This document shows, piece after piece, positions 22,410 to 31,206 of a DNA stretch of 64,000 bases. The translations under genes and the position numbers were made by a program. Every line of letters begins with the position of its first letter. Positions within the stretch are counted from its first letter, which is position 1. The stretch lies in assembly GCF_001898805.1 (NCBI RefSeq), contig NZ_MKVJ01000020.1, forward strand, positions 7,373 to 71,372, given 5' to 3'. The notes under the pieces were generated by a model. The model had not been told where the DNA came from, did not search any database, and saw nothing but the letters and a program-made list of their open reading frames with translations. Origin of the DNA: Leifsonia sp. 71-9. GTDB lineage: Bacteria; Actinomycetota; Actinomycetes; Actinomycetales; Microbacteriaceae.

Positions 22410-23183
22410 ATGCCCGACATCGTGACTGATCTCTCCGCCCCGCAGCAGACCCCCGCACCCTCCACCGCCTCGCCGGCCTCCGTCGACGCCGCCCGCGCCG
22501 GTTACGACGCCTGGCGCCAGACACGGCTCTCCTCGGTCGTCGGCCCGACCGGCAACCTCGCGCTCATCGAGACGCGCTGGCTGGCCGTGGGCGACACCAC
22601 CACCGCGGAGGAAGCGCTCGCCGGGCAGCCCGAGACCGTCACGGCCACCGAGCTCAGCCGCCGCAACCTCGAGACGGGCGAGCCGGAGCGCGGCATCCGC
22701 CTGTGGGACGCGGCGTCGCCCGCGATCCGCGCCTTCGAGACCATCGACGCCTTCCCGTTCGACCCGTCCTGGGTCGTTGAGGCGGAGTTCCACCCGGTCG
22801 CGGCCGACCGCACCGTGCCGTTCGAGCACCTGCGCGACAACGGCCTGACCCGCGAGCTCGTCGTCCCCGGTGACATCACCTTCAGCCGCGACGGCGCGGA
22901 CTACACGCTGAGCGCCTTCGACGACGACGGCACCCTCCTGCTCGTGTTCGCCGACGCCACGAACGGCGCCGAGGGGGAGAGCGGGACGTACGCGTCCGGC
23001 CGGTTCCTCTTCGTGCAGCGCGACGGCGACCGCGTCGTCCTCGACTTCAACCGCGCATTCGTGCCTCCCTGCGGCTTCTCGGACCAGTACAACTGTCCGC
23101 TGCCGCCGCGGAACAACCGCTTCTCCGTGCCCGTCCCCGCGGGTGAGAAGCGTGTCGTGCTCCGCGCGGGCGGCGCGCACTGA
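22410..23183 (+). CDS. DUF1684 domain-containing protein
   Basis: 257 residues, no signal peptide or membrane helix. The conserved DUF1684 features are seen: VFADATNGAEGESGTYASGRFL and the C-terminal DFNRAFVPPCGF...CPLPPRNNRFSVPVPAGEK, with two cysteines that are family-conserved. An earlier segment, LRDNGLTRELVVPGDITF, is also typical. The family has no established biochemical role. The start ATG lacks a clear ribosome binding site. It precedes the peptide importer operon on the same strand but with a 53-base gap, and may be independent. Confidence 0.85.
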   Translation: MPDIVTDLSAPQQTPAPSTASPASVDAARAGYDAWRQTRLSSVVGPTGNLALIETRWLAVGDTTTAEEALAGQPETVTATELSRRNLETGEPERGIRLWDAASPAIRAFETIDAFPFDPSWVVEAEFHPVAADRTVPFEHLRDNGLTRELVVPGDITFSRDGADYTLSAFDDDGTLLLVFADATNGAEGESGTYASGRFLFVQRDGDRVVLDFNRAFVPPCGFSDQYNCPLPPRNNRFSVPVPAGEKRVVLRAGGAH

Positions 23184-23236
23184 GCGCATCCGGCACCGAC
23201 AACCCCCACCCCTCCCCACAGCACAGGAGAACTCCG

Positions 23237-24739
23237 TTGAGAAAGACCCCCCTGCTCGCGACCCTCGCGATCGGCCTCGCCACGGCGCTGGCCCTCGCCG
23301 GGTGCTCGGGCGCCTCGTCCTCGTCGTCCGCGTCCGGTACGGATGCGACGATCGCCGTCGGCTCGCAGAACGAGCCGGTGCACCTCGACAACACGGCCGG
23401 CAGCGGCAGCGGTGTGACCGAGGCGTTCAACGGCAACGTCTACGAGGGCCTGTTCAAGCTCACCGACGACGGCAAGGTCGAGCCCCTCCTCGCCACCAAG
23501 TACACGACCAGCGAAGACGGCCTCACCTACACGTTCACCCTCCGCGAGGGCGTGAAGTTCCACGGCGGCTCCGCATTCACCAGCGCGGACGTCAAGCGCA
23601 GCATCGAGCGCGTGACCGCCGACGACTCCCAGTCGGCGCGCAAGTCGCAGCTCGCGGTGATCTCGGGCATCGAGACCCCGGACGCGCACACGGTCGTCAT
23701 CACGCTGAAGAGCCGGTCGATCTCGCTGCCGTACAACCTCAGCTACGTCTGGATCTACGGCCCGGGCGTCAAGGACTACAAGACCGCGGAGGACGGCACC
23801 GGACCGTACACGCTCGGTACGTGGAAGCGCGGCAGCTCGCTCAGCATCGAGCGCTGGAGCGGCTACTGGGGCGCCAAGGCGAAGAACAAGGAGGTCGTCT
23901 TCGACTACTTCACCGACGCCTCCGCGCTCTCGAACGCGCTGCTGACCAACCAGGTCGACATCGTCACCAACATCCAGAGCCCGGACTCCCTGGCGCAGCT
24001 CAAGGGCAACAAGGACTACACGATCAACGACGGCAAGTCGACGGTCAAGGAGCTCCTGGCCTTCAACGACCGCGTAGCGCCGTTCGACAAGGCCGAGGTC
24101 CGCAAGGCCGTCTACTCCGCGATCGACACCAAGAAGCTGCTGAACTCCATCTGGGGCGACTACGGCACGCTGATCGGCTCGATGGTCCCGCCGAGCGACC
24201 CCTGGTACGAGGACCTCACCAAGGTCAACCCGTACGACGTCTCGCTCGCCAAGAAGGAGCTGGCCGAGGCCGGCTACCCGGACGGCTTCACCTTCACGCT
24301 CGACACCCCGAGCTACGACCCGCACCCCGCGGTCGCCGAGTTCGTGAAGAGCGAGCTGGCGAAGGTCGGCATCACGGTGAACATCAACACCATCTCCGCC
24401 GACGAGTGGTACTCGAAGGTCTTCAAGGAGAAGAACTTCGAGGCGACGCTCCAGGAGCACGTGAACGACCGCGACGTGGTCTGGTACGGCAACCCGGACT
24501 TCTACTGGGGCTACAACAACCCGCAGGTCACCCAGTGGGTGAACGAGGCCGAGCAGTCGTCCACGACCGCGGAGCAGACGGCGAAGCTGAAGCTGGTCAA
24601 CGAGCAGATCGCGAAGGACGCGGCGAGCGTGTGGCTCTACCTCACGCCGCAGATCGTCGTCGCGTCGAGCGACCTCTCCGGCTACACCGTCAACGGGCTG
24701 AACTCGACGTTCTACACGTACGACATCGTCAAGAAGTAG
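23237..24739 (+). CDS. ABC transporter substrate-binding lipoprotein, family 5 (peptide/nickel type)
   Basis: 500 residues with a lipoprotein signal peptide and lipobox LAGC (Cys23). The mature protein is an SBP_bac_5 fold, recognised by EAFNGNVYEGLFKLTDDGKVEPLLATKY, the FTLREGVKFHGGSAFTSADVKRSIER signature, and LAEAGYPDGFTFTLDTP. It captures di- or oligopeptides (or related solutes) and delivers them to the permeases encoded downstream. TTG start with AGGAG 8-9 bases upstream. A strong hairpin after the gene probably makes this the most abundant product of the operon. Confidence 0.93.
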   Translation: MRKTPLLATLAIGLATALALAGCSGASSSSSASGTDATIAVGSQNEPVHLDNTAGSGSGVTEAFNGNVYEGLFKLTDDGKVEPLLATKYTTSEDGLTYTFTLREGVKFHGGSAFTSADVKRSIERVTADDSQSARKSQLAVISGIETPDAHTVVITLKSRSISLPYNLSYVWIYGPGVKDYKTAEDGTGPYTLGTWKRGSSLSIERWSGYWGAKAKNKEVVFDYFTDASALSNALLTNQVDIVTNIQSPDSLAQLKGNKDYTINDGKSTVKELLAFNDRVAPFDKAEVRKAVYSAIDTKKLLNSIWGDYGTLIGSMVPPSDPWYEDLTKVNPYDVSLAKKELAEAGYPDGFTFTLDTPSYDPHPAVAEFVKSELAKVGITVNINTISADEWYSKVFKEKNFEATLQEHVNDRDVVWYGNPDFYWGYNNPQVTQWVNEAEQSSTTAEQTAKLKLVNEQIAKDAASVWLYLTPQIVVASSDLSGYTVNGLNSTFYTYDIVKK

Positions 24740-24765
24740 CGCCCCGCGCGAGTTATCCACCGATC

Positions 24766-24796
24766 GCCCGGGGAGTCCGCGACGGACTCCCCGGGC
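24766..24796 (+). terminator. Strong intra-operon hairpin between binding protein and permease genes
   Basis: A perfect 14-bp GC-rich stem (24766-24779 with 24783-24796) closed by a 3-base loop, in the 75-base gap. It would terminate or stabilise the binding-protein mRNA, giving excess of it over the membrane components. A DnaA-box-like TTATCCACC lies just before it. Confidence 0.75.
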
Positions 24797-24799
24797 ATC

Positions 24800-24805
24800 T
24801 ACGCT
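24800..24805 (+). promoter_or_regulatory. Possible secondary -10 box TACGCT for the permease/ATPase genes
   Basis: TACGCT lies directly after the hairpin and 9 bases before the ATG at 24815, so the four downstream genes may also be transcribed on a nearly leaderless mRNA. Confidence 0.35.
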
Positions 24806-24814
24806 GAAAAGACC

Positions 24815-25777
24815 ATGGCTCCTTATCTGTTGCGTCGCACCGCGTTCCTCGTGGTGTCGTTGCTGCTCGCCATGGTCGCCCTGTTCTTCCTTCTGCGGGT
24901 CCTGCCGGGCGACCCGGCCAACGCGCTGCTCTCGGTCAACGCGACTCCGCAGCAGATCGCGGCGGCCCAGGAGCAGGTCGGCAGCAACCGGCCGCTCGTC
25001 GAGCAGTTCTTCTCCTGGTTCGGCAGCCTCCTCTCCCTCGACCTGGGCGAGTCGTTCATCACCTCGCTCCCGGTCGGGCCGGAGATCGTCTCGCGTCTCG
25101 CCGTGACGGTCCCGCTGACGCTGATCTCCTTCGTGGTCGCGCTCGTGCTGGCGCTCCCGATCGGCTTCATCGCCGCGTGGAAGGCCGACCGCTGGTACGG
25201 CATCGCGCTGTCCGCGTTCTCGCAGCTCGGGATCGCCGTGCCGGTCTTCTGGGTCGGCATCCTGCTGGTCAGAGTCTTCTCGATCAACCTGCGCTGGTTC
25301 CCCTCCGGCGGGTTCCCGCGCGACGACTGGGCCGATCCGGCGGCGGCGCTGCAGTCGCTCGCGCTGCCGATCATCACCATCGCGATCGTGATGAGCGCCT
25401 CCATCGCCCGGTACGTCCGGAGCGCGACGCTCGACGTGATCGGGAGCGACTACCTGCGCAACGCCCGCGCGCTCGGCTCGGGTTTCGGTGCGGCGATGTG
25501 GCGTCACGGTCTGCGCAACGGCGCCGTGCCGGTCATCTCCATCCTCGGCATCGAGCTGGCCACGACCTTCCTCGGCGCGGTGGTCGTCGAGAGCGTCTTC
25601 ACCCTCCCCGGGCTCGGGAGCATGCTGCTGCGGGCGATCGAGCAGCACGACTTCCAGAGCATCCAGGGCATCCTCTTCGTCTCGACCTTCGCCGTGCTGA
25701 TCATCGGCTTCGCCGCCGACGTCGTGCAGCGCCTCGTCGATCCGCGCCTGCGGCAGAGCATCTCGGGCAACCGATGA
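24815..25777 (+). CDS. Peptide-type ABC transporter permease (DppB-like)
   Basis: 320 residues, six membrane helices. The N-terminal LRRTAFLVVSLLLAMVALFFLLRVLPGDPA is the DppB/OppB signature with the conserved PGDP. The EAA-type cytoplasmic loop is seen as YLRNARALGSGFGAAMWRHGLRN (about residues 210-235). It forms the pore with the DppC-like protein, whose start overlaps its stop by 4 bases. Confidence 0.93.
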   Translation: MAPYLLRRTAFLVVSLLLAMVALFFLLRVLPGDPANALLSVNATPQQIAAAQEQVGSNRPLVEQFFSWFGSLLSLDLGESFITSLPVGPEIVSRLAVTVPLTLISFVVALVLALPIGFIAAWKADRWYGIALSAFSQLGIAVPVFWVGILLVRVFSINLRWFPSGGFPRDDWADPAAALQSLALPIITIAIVMSASIARYVRSATLDVIGSDYLRNARALGSGFGAAMWRHGLRNGAVPVISILGIELATTFLGAVVVESVFTLPGLGSMLLRAIEQHDFQSIQGILFVSTFAVLIIGFAADVVQRLVDPRLRQSISGNR

Positions 25778-26652
25778 GCGCGGTCGTCGATCAGGCCGCG
25801 GCGCAGGGCGCCGCTCCGCAGCCGGGCGTGCGTCGCCGCGGCCGCCGCTCCGTCACCCTCGGGATCGGGCTGACGCTCGTCGGCCTGGTCGTGATCGTGG
25901 CGCTCGTGTCGTTCTTCTGGCTCCCGTACGCGCCCAGCGATACGGCCGGCAGCCGCCTCGAACCACCGGGCGCGGCGCACTGGCTCGGCACCGACAAGCT
26001 CGGCCGCGACCTCCTGTCGCAACTGATGGTGGGCGCCAGGATCGCGCTGGCGGTCGGCCTCGGAGCCGTGCTGATCGGGGCCGTGGTCGGCATCACGATC
26101 GGCCTGCTGGCGGCGTTCGCATCGACGTGGCTCGACGACACCATCTCCGCGGTCCTCGACATCCTGATCGCCTTCCCGACCCTGCTGCTGGCGATGCTGA
26201 TCGTCGCGGCCCAGGGTGCGTCCCTCGGCACGGCGATCCTCGCGATCGGCTTGGCGATGTCCGCCGTGATCGCGCGTCTCACGCGGGTGCTGTCGAAGCG
26301 CGTGCTGTCGCAGCAGTACGTCACGGCCGCTCGCACCTCTGGCACGAGCTGGCCGGGAATCGTCGCGCGCCACATCCTCCCCAACATCTGGCCGACCCTG
26401 CTCGTCAACCTGGCGCTGCAGTTCGGGATCGCGGTGCTCGCGGAGGCGAGCCTCTCGTACCTGGGACTCGGCGCCCCGCCGCCGAACGCCTCCTGGGGCC
26501 GCCTCCTGCAGGAGGCCCAGGGGACGGTGGCCGTCGCGCCCGTCGGCGCCATCGCGCCCGGCATCGCCCTCGTGATCCTCGTGATCGGCGTGAACCTCGT
26601 GGCCGACGGGCTGCGCGACGTCGCAGACCCGACCAGGAGGCGATCGCGATGA
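25774..26652 (+). CDS. Peptide-type ABC transporter permease (DppC-like)
   Basis: 292 residues. N-terminal helix at about 30-52, the DppC/OppC N-domain motif HWLGTDKLGRDLLSQLMVGARIALAVGLGAVLIG, and the EAA loop YVTAARTSGTSWPGIVARHILPNIWPTLLV followed by LSYLGLGAPPPNASWG, typical of this permease family. The ATG overlaps the dppB-like stop and its stop overlaps the next ATPase gene, so translation is coupled. Confidence 0.93.
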   Translation: MSAVVDQAAAQGAAPQPGVRRRGRRSVTLGIGLTLVGLVVIVALVSFFWLPYAPSDTAGSRLEPPGAAHWLGTDKLGRDLLSQLMVGARIALAVGLGAVLIGAVVGITIGLLAAFASTWLDDTISAVLDILIAFPTLLLAMLIVAAQGASLGTAILAIGLAMSAVIARLTRVLSKRVLSQQYVTAARTSGTSWPGIVARHILPNIWPTLLVNLALQFGIAVLAEASLSYLGLGAPPPNASWGRLLQEAQGTVAVAPVGAIAPGIALVILVIGVNLVADGLRDVADPTRRRSR

Positions 26653-27437
26653 TCCTCGACGTGCGAAACCTCTCCGTCGCCGCGCGCGACGGGTCACCGC
26701 TCGTGCGCGACGTGTCGTTCTCGATCGGCGCGGGGGAGCGGGTGAGCCTGATCGGCGAGTCCGGGTCCGGCAAGTCCCTGACCTCGTTCGCCGTGGCCGG
26801 GCTGCTGCCCGACGGGCTGACGGCGGCCGGCAGCGTCGAGCTCGACGGCGTGCAGGTCGTCGGGGCCAAGGAGCGCGACCTCGTCCCGCTGCGCGGCCGG
26901 ACCGTGTCGTTCGTCTTCCAGGAGCCGCTCACCGCGCTCGACCCGCTCATGCGGCTCGGCCAACAGGTCGCGGAACCGCTGAGGCGCCACCTCGGCCTGC
27001 GCGGGGCCGCGCTGCGCAGCGCCGTCCGGGAGGCGCTCGACGAGGTCCGCCTGCCGGACCCCGAGCGCATCGCGCGGGCGTACCCGCACGAGATCTCGGG
27101 AGGCCAGCGCCAGCGGGTCGCCATCGCCGCCGCGCTCGCCTGCCGCCCGCAGCTGCTGATCGCCGACGAGCCGACGACCGCCCTGGACGTGACCGTGCAG
27201 GCCGAGGTGCTCTCCCTGCTCGACACGCTCATCGCCGACCGGGGGATGTCGCTGCTGTTCGTCAGCCACGACCTCGCCGTGGTGTCCCGCATGACCGACC
27301 GTGCGCTCGTCCTCCGCGGCGGACGCGTGGTGGAGGAGGGCGCCCTCCAGCGCCTCCTCGACGCCCCCACGGACCCGTACACGATCGAACTCGTGCGCAG
27401 CGCCCGTGAACTCGACGCCGCACTGGAGGTGCCGTGA
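26649..27437 (+). CDS. Peptide-type ABC transporter ATP-binding protein (DppD-like)
   Basis: 262 residues. Walker A GESGSGKS, Q-loop QEPLTALDP, ABC signature SGGQRQRVAIAAAL, Walker B LLIADEPTTALDV, H-loop SHDLAVVSR. Typical DppD proteins are about 320-330 residues with a C-terminal oligopeptide-transport extension; this one stops just after the core, so that extension is missing. It partners with the DppF-like ATPase encoded next (4-base overlap). Confidence 0.93.
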   Translation: MILDVRNLSVAARDGSPLVRDVSFSIGAGERVSLIGESGSGKSLTSFAVAGLLPDGLTAAGSVELDGVQVVGAKERDLVPLRGRTVSFVFQEPLTALDPLMRLGQQVAEPLRRHLGLRGAALRSAVREALDEVRLPDPERIARAYPHEISGGQRQRVAIAAALACRPQLLIADEPTTALDVTVQAEVLSLLDTLIADRGMSLLFVSHDLAVVSRMTDRALVLRGGRVVEEGALQRLLDAPTDPYTIELVRSARELDAALEVP

Positions 27438-28198
27438 CCGCCATCCTGGAGCTCCGTGACGCCGGATTCCGCTACCGGCGTGCGACCGGTGCCGCCCTCG
27501 AGGGCGTCTCGCTGACCGTCGAGGCCGGCCGCAGCGTCGGACTGGTCGGCGAGTCCGGCGCGGGCAAGACCACCATCCTCTCCCTGCTGCTCGGCCTTTC
27601 CAGCCCGACGAGCGGCGAGGTGCTGTTCGACGACGCGCCGCTCGACCGCCGCGACCGCGCGCTCATGCGCGAGTTCCGACGCAGCGTGCAGACGGTCTTC
27701 CAAGACCCGTACTCATCTCTCGATCCGCGGCAGAGCGTCGGGCGGATCGTGGGCGAGCCGCTCGCCTCCCTCCGGCTCGCTTCCGGAGCCGAGGCCCGCG
27801 ACCGCGTCGCGGCCGCGCTCGAGGCCGTCGCGCTCCCCGCGGATGCAGCCGGCCGCTACCCGCACGAGTTCTCCGGCGGCCAACGCCAGCGCATCGCGAT
27901 CGCCCGCGCCATCGTCTCGCGCCCGCGGGTGCTGCTCGCGGACGAGCCCGTCAGCGCTCTCGACGTGACGACGCGCATCCAGATCGTCGAACTGCTCGGA
28001 CGGCTGGCCGCGGATGAGGGGATGACCGTGGTGATGGTCTCGCACGACCTCAGCGTCGTCGCCTCCCTCTGCGCCGAGACGGTCGTGCTGCAGGGCGGCC
28101 GCATCGTGGAGCAGGGGCCGACCCGGGACGTCCTGCGCTCTCCGGCCGACCCCTACACGCAGCGGCTGCTGGCGTCGGTGCCGCGGCTCCCGGCCTAG
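27434..28198 (+). CDS. Peptide-type ABC transporter ATP-binding protein (DppF-like)
   Basis: 254 residues. Walker A GESGAGKT, Q-loop QDPYSSLDPR, signature SGGQRQRIAIARA, Walker B VLLADEPVSALDV, H-loop SHDLSVVAS. Like its partner it lacks the usual C-terminal extension. GTG start overlaps the preceding stop. Last gene of the importer operon; the convergent peroxiredoxin gene ends 24 bases beyond. Confidence 0.93.
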   Translation: MTAILELRDAGFRYRRATGAALEGVSLTVEAGRSVGLVGESGAGKTTILSLLLGLSSPTSGEVLFDDAPLDRRDRALMREFRRSVQTVFQDPYSSLDPRQSVGRIVGEPLASLRLASGAEARDRVAAALEAVALPADAAGRYPHEFSGGQRQRIAIARAIVSRPRVLLADEPVSALDVTTRIQIVELLGRLAADEGMTVVMVSHDLSVVASLCAETVVLQGGRIVEQGPTRDVLRSPADPYTQRLLASVPRLPA

Positions 28199-28222
28199 CC
28201 GGCAGCGGGCACCGGGCGACCG

Positions 28223-28696
28223 TCAGTCGAGGCCGAGCTTCTTGCGGAGCGAGGCGACGTGCCCGGTGGCCTTGACGTTGTAGAGCGGCAGCCGCACCGA
28301 GCCGTCGGGGTCCACGACGAAGGTGGAGCGGATGACGCCCTGCACGACCTTGCCGTAGAGCTTCTTCTCGCCGTACGCACCGTAGGCGTTGTGCACCGCG
28401 AGGTCCTCGTCGGACAGGAGCGGGAAGTTGAGCCCCTCCTGCTCCTGGAACTTCTTGTTCTGGGCCGGGGCGTCCTTCGAGATCCCGATCACCCGGTAGC
28501 CGCTGGACTTCAGCGAGTTGAGGTTGTCGCGGAAGTCGCAGGCCTCCTTGGTGCAGCCCGGCGTCATCGCCGCCGGGTAGAAGTACACGATCACGTTCTC
28601 CCCGGCGTAGTCGCCGAGCGAGACGGGGGAGCCGTCCTGGTCGGTCAGGGTGAACGCGGGTGCCGTGTCGCCGGCTTCGAGTCGCACGTCAGTCAT
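28223..28696 (-). CDS. bcp: Thioredoxin-dependent peroxiredoxin, BCP type
   Basis: 157 residues. Reduces hydrogen peroxide and organic hydroperoxides with thioredoxin as electron donor. The peroxidatic Cys48 and resolving Cys53 (TPGCTKEACDF) have the 5-residue spacing of the BCP/PrxQ group; E. coli Bcp is 156 residues with the pair at 45 and 50, which supports the ATG at 28696. An in-frame GTG at 28714 would add six residues. A CAGAAT motif 6 bases before the ATG could be a weak -10 box for a leaderless mRNA; GGAGG is too close to act well as a ribosome binding site. Confidence 0.94.
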   Translation of the reverse strand: MTDVRLEAGDTAPAFTLTDQDGSPVSLGDYAGENVIVYFYPAAMTPGCTKEACDFRDNLNSLKSSGYRVIGISKDAPAQNKKFQEQEGLNFPLLSDEDLAVHNAYGAYGEKKLYGKVVQGVIRSTFVVDPDGSVRLPLYNVKATGHVASLRKKLGLD

Positions 28697-28738
28697 GCCT
28701 CCATTCTGGCGCACGCGTCGCGTGTGCCGTGAGGAGGA

Positions 28739-29797
28739 TCAGCGGGCGAAGGTCGTGAGGAGGCGCTGCAGCGAGTCGAGCCTGGCCTTGCCTGCCTCGC
28801 CCAGGGCGCCGGACTCGACGGCCTCCATGATGGCGCAGTCCGGAGCGTCGGGCAGGTGCGTGCAGCCGCGCGGGCAGTCTTCTGCCAGCAGTGCAAGGTC
28901 GGTGAACGACTTCAGGATGCTGTCGGTGTTCACATGACCGAGGCCGAACGAGCGGACGCCGGGGGTGTCGATCACCCAGCCGTGCCCCTCGCCGTTCTCG
29001 ACGCGGAGGGAGACCGTCGACGACGACGTGTGCCGCCCGCGCCCGGTGACGACGTTGACGTGCCCGGTAGCCCGGCGGGCTCCGGGGACGATCTCGTTGA
29101 CGAGCGTGGACTTGCCGACACCCGAGTGTCCGACGACGACGGTGTCGTGACCGACGAGGGCGGCCTTGATCTCGTCGACCGGGATGCGGTCCTCCCGGCT
29201 GGTGAAGACGGGCAGGTCCAGCCCGGCGAAGTTCTCGAGGAAGGGGCCGGGGTCGGCCAGGTCGATCTTCGTGACGCAGAGCATCGGCGCGATCCCGGCG
29301 TCGTAGGCGGCGACCAGGTAGCGGTCGACCAGCCGGGTGCGGGGCTCCGGGTTCGCGGCGGCGACGACGATGAGCATCTGGTCCGCGTTCGCGACGACGA
29401 TGCGCTCCACCTCGTCGGTGTCGTCGGCGCTGCGGCGCAGCAGGGTGGTGCGCTCCTCGATGCGGACGATGCGCGCGAGCGTCCCTTCCTCGCCGGTGGT
29501 GTCGCCGACGACGGCGACGCGATCGCCGGTGACGATCGGCTGCCGGCGCAGCTCGCTCGCGCGGGCGGCGGTCAGCTGGTGCTCGTCGCCGGAGTCCTCG
29601 TCGAGCAGAACGGTGTAGCGGCCGCGGTCGACGCCGAGCACCCGCGCGATGCGGGCGTCGGCGTGCTCGGGCCGGGTCTTGGTGCGCGGCCGGTTGCCCT
29701 TCGGGTTCGGCCGCGACCGGATGTTCGACTCGTCGTAGACGTCGTACTCGTCGTCCTCGTCGTCATCCGCCCACCAGGCGCCCGTGTTCTCGGTCAC
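28739..29797 (-). CDS. rsgA: Ribosome small subunit biogenesis GTPase RsgA
   Basis: 352 residues. An acidic N-terminal tail ([13 protein letters not shown]) precedes an OB-fold (about 65-130) and a circularly permuted GTPase: TKIDLADP (G4) comes before Walker [13 protein letters not shown] (G1) and DTPGVRSFG (G3). A zinc knuckle at the C-terminus includes [14 protein letters not shown]. RsgA assists late 30S maturation. The GTG overlaps the aroA stop by 4 bases (GTGA), fixing the start and coupling translation. Confidence 0.96.
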   Translation of the reverse strand: MTENTGAWWADDDEDDEYDVYDESNIRSRPNPKGNRPRTKTRPEHADARIARVLGVDRGRYTVLLDEDSGDEHQLTAARASELRRQPIVTGDRVAVVGDTTGEEGTLARIVRIEERTTLLRRSADDTDEVERIVVANADQMLIVVAAANPEPRTRLVDRYLVAAYDAGIAPMLCVTKIDLADPGPFLENFAGLDLPVFTSREDRIPVDEIKAALVGHDTVVVGHSGVGKSTLVNEIVPGARRATGHVNVVTGRGRHTSSSTVSLRVENGEGHGWVIDTPGVRSFGLGHVNTDSILKSFTDLALLAEDCPRGCTHLPDAPDCAIMEAVESGALGEAGKARLDSLQRLLTTFAR

Positions 29798-31161
29798 TGC
29801 GGCGTCGTGCCTTCCGCGAGCATCCTCGTCCAGAGCTGGGTGAACTGCGGCAGCGTCTTCGCCGTGGTCGCGACGTTCTCGATCTCGACGCCGGGGACGA
29901 CGAGCCCGACGATCGCGCCCGCGGTCGCCATACGGTGGTCCTCGTAGCTCTGCCACACTCCGCCGTGCAACGGGCGCGGCTCGATCCGGAGACCGTCCTC
30001 GAGCTCCGTGACCGCACCGCCGAGACCGTTGATCTCGGCGGCCAGTGCAGCGAGCCGGTCGGTCTCGTGGTGGCGGATGTGGCCGATGCCGGTGATCTCG
30101 CTCGGTCCGTCGGCCAGCGCCGCGATCGCGACGAGGGCCGGAGCGAGCTCGCCGCCGGTCGTGAGGTCCAGGTCGACGGCGCGGACGCGCTCGGGACCGG
30201 TGACCGTCAGACGGTCGCCGTCCCGCGTCACGGTCGCACCGAACAGAGGGAGCAGGTCGGCGAGGTCGGCTCCGACCTGGGTCGTGGTCTCGGGCCACCC
30301 GGTGATGGTGACCGAGCCGCCGGTCACGACCGCCGCCGCCAGGAACGGCGCAGCGTTGGAGAGGTCGGGCTCGATGTCGACGTCGAGCGCCGCGATGGCG
30401 CCCGGGCGAACGATCCAGCGGCCGACCTCGGGGGACTCCACCTCGACGCCGCGCGCGGCCAGCGCCGCGATGGTCATCTCGATGTGGGGGAGGCTGGGGA
30501 GGCGCTCGCCGGAGTGGGTCAGGTCGAGCCCGTCGTCGAACCGGCTGGCCGAGAGGAGCAGCGCGCTGACGAACTGGCTGGAGCTGGACGCGTCCACGCT
30601 GATCGCACCGCCGGAGACGGAACCGGTGCCGTGCACCGTGAAGGGGAGGGAGCCTCGGCCGTCGTCGTTCACATCGACGCCGAGCGCGCGGAGGGCGGCG
30701 ATGATCGCGCCCATCGGGCGGCCGCGGGCGGAGTCGTCCGCGTCGAACGACGTCGGGCCGAGCGCGAGCCCGGCGATCGGCGGCACGAAGCGCATGACCG
30801 TACCGGCCTGACCGCACTCGATCGTGGTGCTGCCGAGCAGCTCCTCGGCGGGCGTCACGAGCAGGTCGGCGCCGAACTCGCTGTCGCCGCCCTTCTCCTC
30901 GATGCGCACCCCGAGGGAGCGGAGCGCCTCGATCATGTTGGCCGTGTCGCGGGAGTGCAGCGGCGCACGCAGCAGCGACGGGCCGTCGGCGAGGGCGGCG
31001 AGGACGAGCTCGCGGGCGGTCAGCGACTTCGATCCCGGCAGGGACACGGACGCCGAGACCGGCCCGGAGGCGACGGGAGCGGGCCAGAGCGTGTTCGGCT
31101 CCTCCGTGCGGGCGTCGCCGTACGGATCGAAGTCGGGAGCGGAATATTTCGAGATCAGCAT
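29794..31161 (-). CDS. aroA: 3-phosphoshikimate 1-carboxyvinyltransferase (EPSP synthase)
   Basis: 455 residues. Sixth step of the shikimate pathway: shikimate-3-phosphate + PEP to EPSP. The PEP/S3P site motifs are [20 protein letters not shown] (Lys and Arg retained; the usual Asn before Arg is Ala), [32 protein letters not shown] and the C-terminal DHRMA. ATG 31161 ([15 protein letters not shown]) gives the normal length. The start lies inside the candidate SigR-type promoter for the divergent sigR gene. Confidence 0.96.
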   Translation of the reverse strand: MLISKYSAPDFDPYGDARTEEPNTLWPAPVASGPVSASVSLPGSKSLTARELVLAALADGPSLLRAPLHSRDTANMIEALRSLGVRIEEKGGDSEFGADLLVTPAEELLGSTTIECGQAGTVMRFVPPIAGLALGPTSFDADDSARGRPMGAIIAALRALGVDVNDDGRGSLPFTVHGTGSVSGGAISVDASSSSQFVSALLLSASRFDDGLDLTHSGERLPSLPHIEMTIAALAARGVEVESPEVGRWIVRPGAIAALDVDIEPDLSNAAPFLAAAVVTGGSVTITGWPETTTQVGADLADLLPLFGATVTRDGDRLTVTGPERVRAVDLDLTTGGELAPALVAIAALADGPSEITGIGHIRHHETDRLAALAAEINGLGGAVTELEDGLRIEPRPLHGGVWQSYEDHRMATAGAIVGLVVPGVEIENVATTAKTLPQFTQLWTRMLAEGTTPQ

Positions 31162-31165
31162 TGTT
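31141..31165 (+). promoter_or_regulatory. Candidate SigR-dependent autoregulatory promoter upstream of sigR
   Basis: GGAAT (31141-31145) and GTT (31163-31165) are separated by 17 bases, close to the SigR/SigH consensus GGAAT-N18-GTT. Transcription would start near 31172 and include the upstream GTG start of sigR with its AAGGAAGGA ribosome binding site. Confidence 0.6.
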
Positions 31166-31169
31166 GTCA

Positions 31170-31175
31170 AGGGTA
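31170..31175 (-). promoter_or_regulatory. -10 box TACCCT for a leaderless aroA-rsgA mRNA
   Basis: On the minus strand TACCCT lies 8 bases before the aroA ATG at 31161, without a ribosome binding site between. It overlaps the start region of the sigR upstream promoter on the other strand. Confidence 0.45.
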
Positions 31176-31206
31176 TCCGTGTTCCCGTCTGAAGGAAGGA
31201 CATCCC

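Noticed and set aside
24752-24760. DnaA-box-like TTATCCACC as part of a replication origin
   Set aside because: Single copy with one mismatch, inside an ABC transporter operon; no dnaA, dnaN or box cluster.
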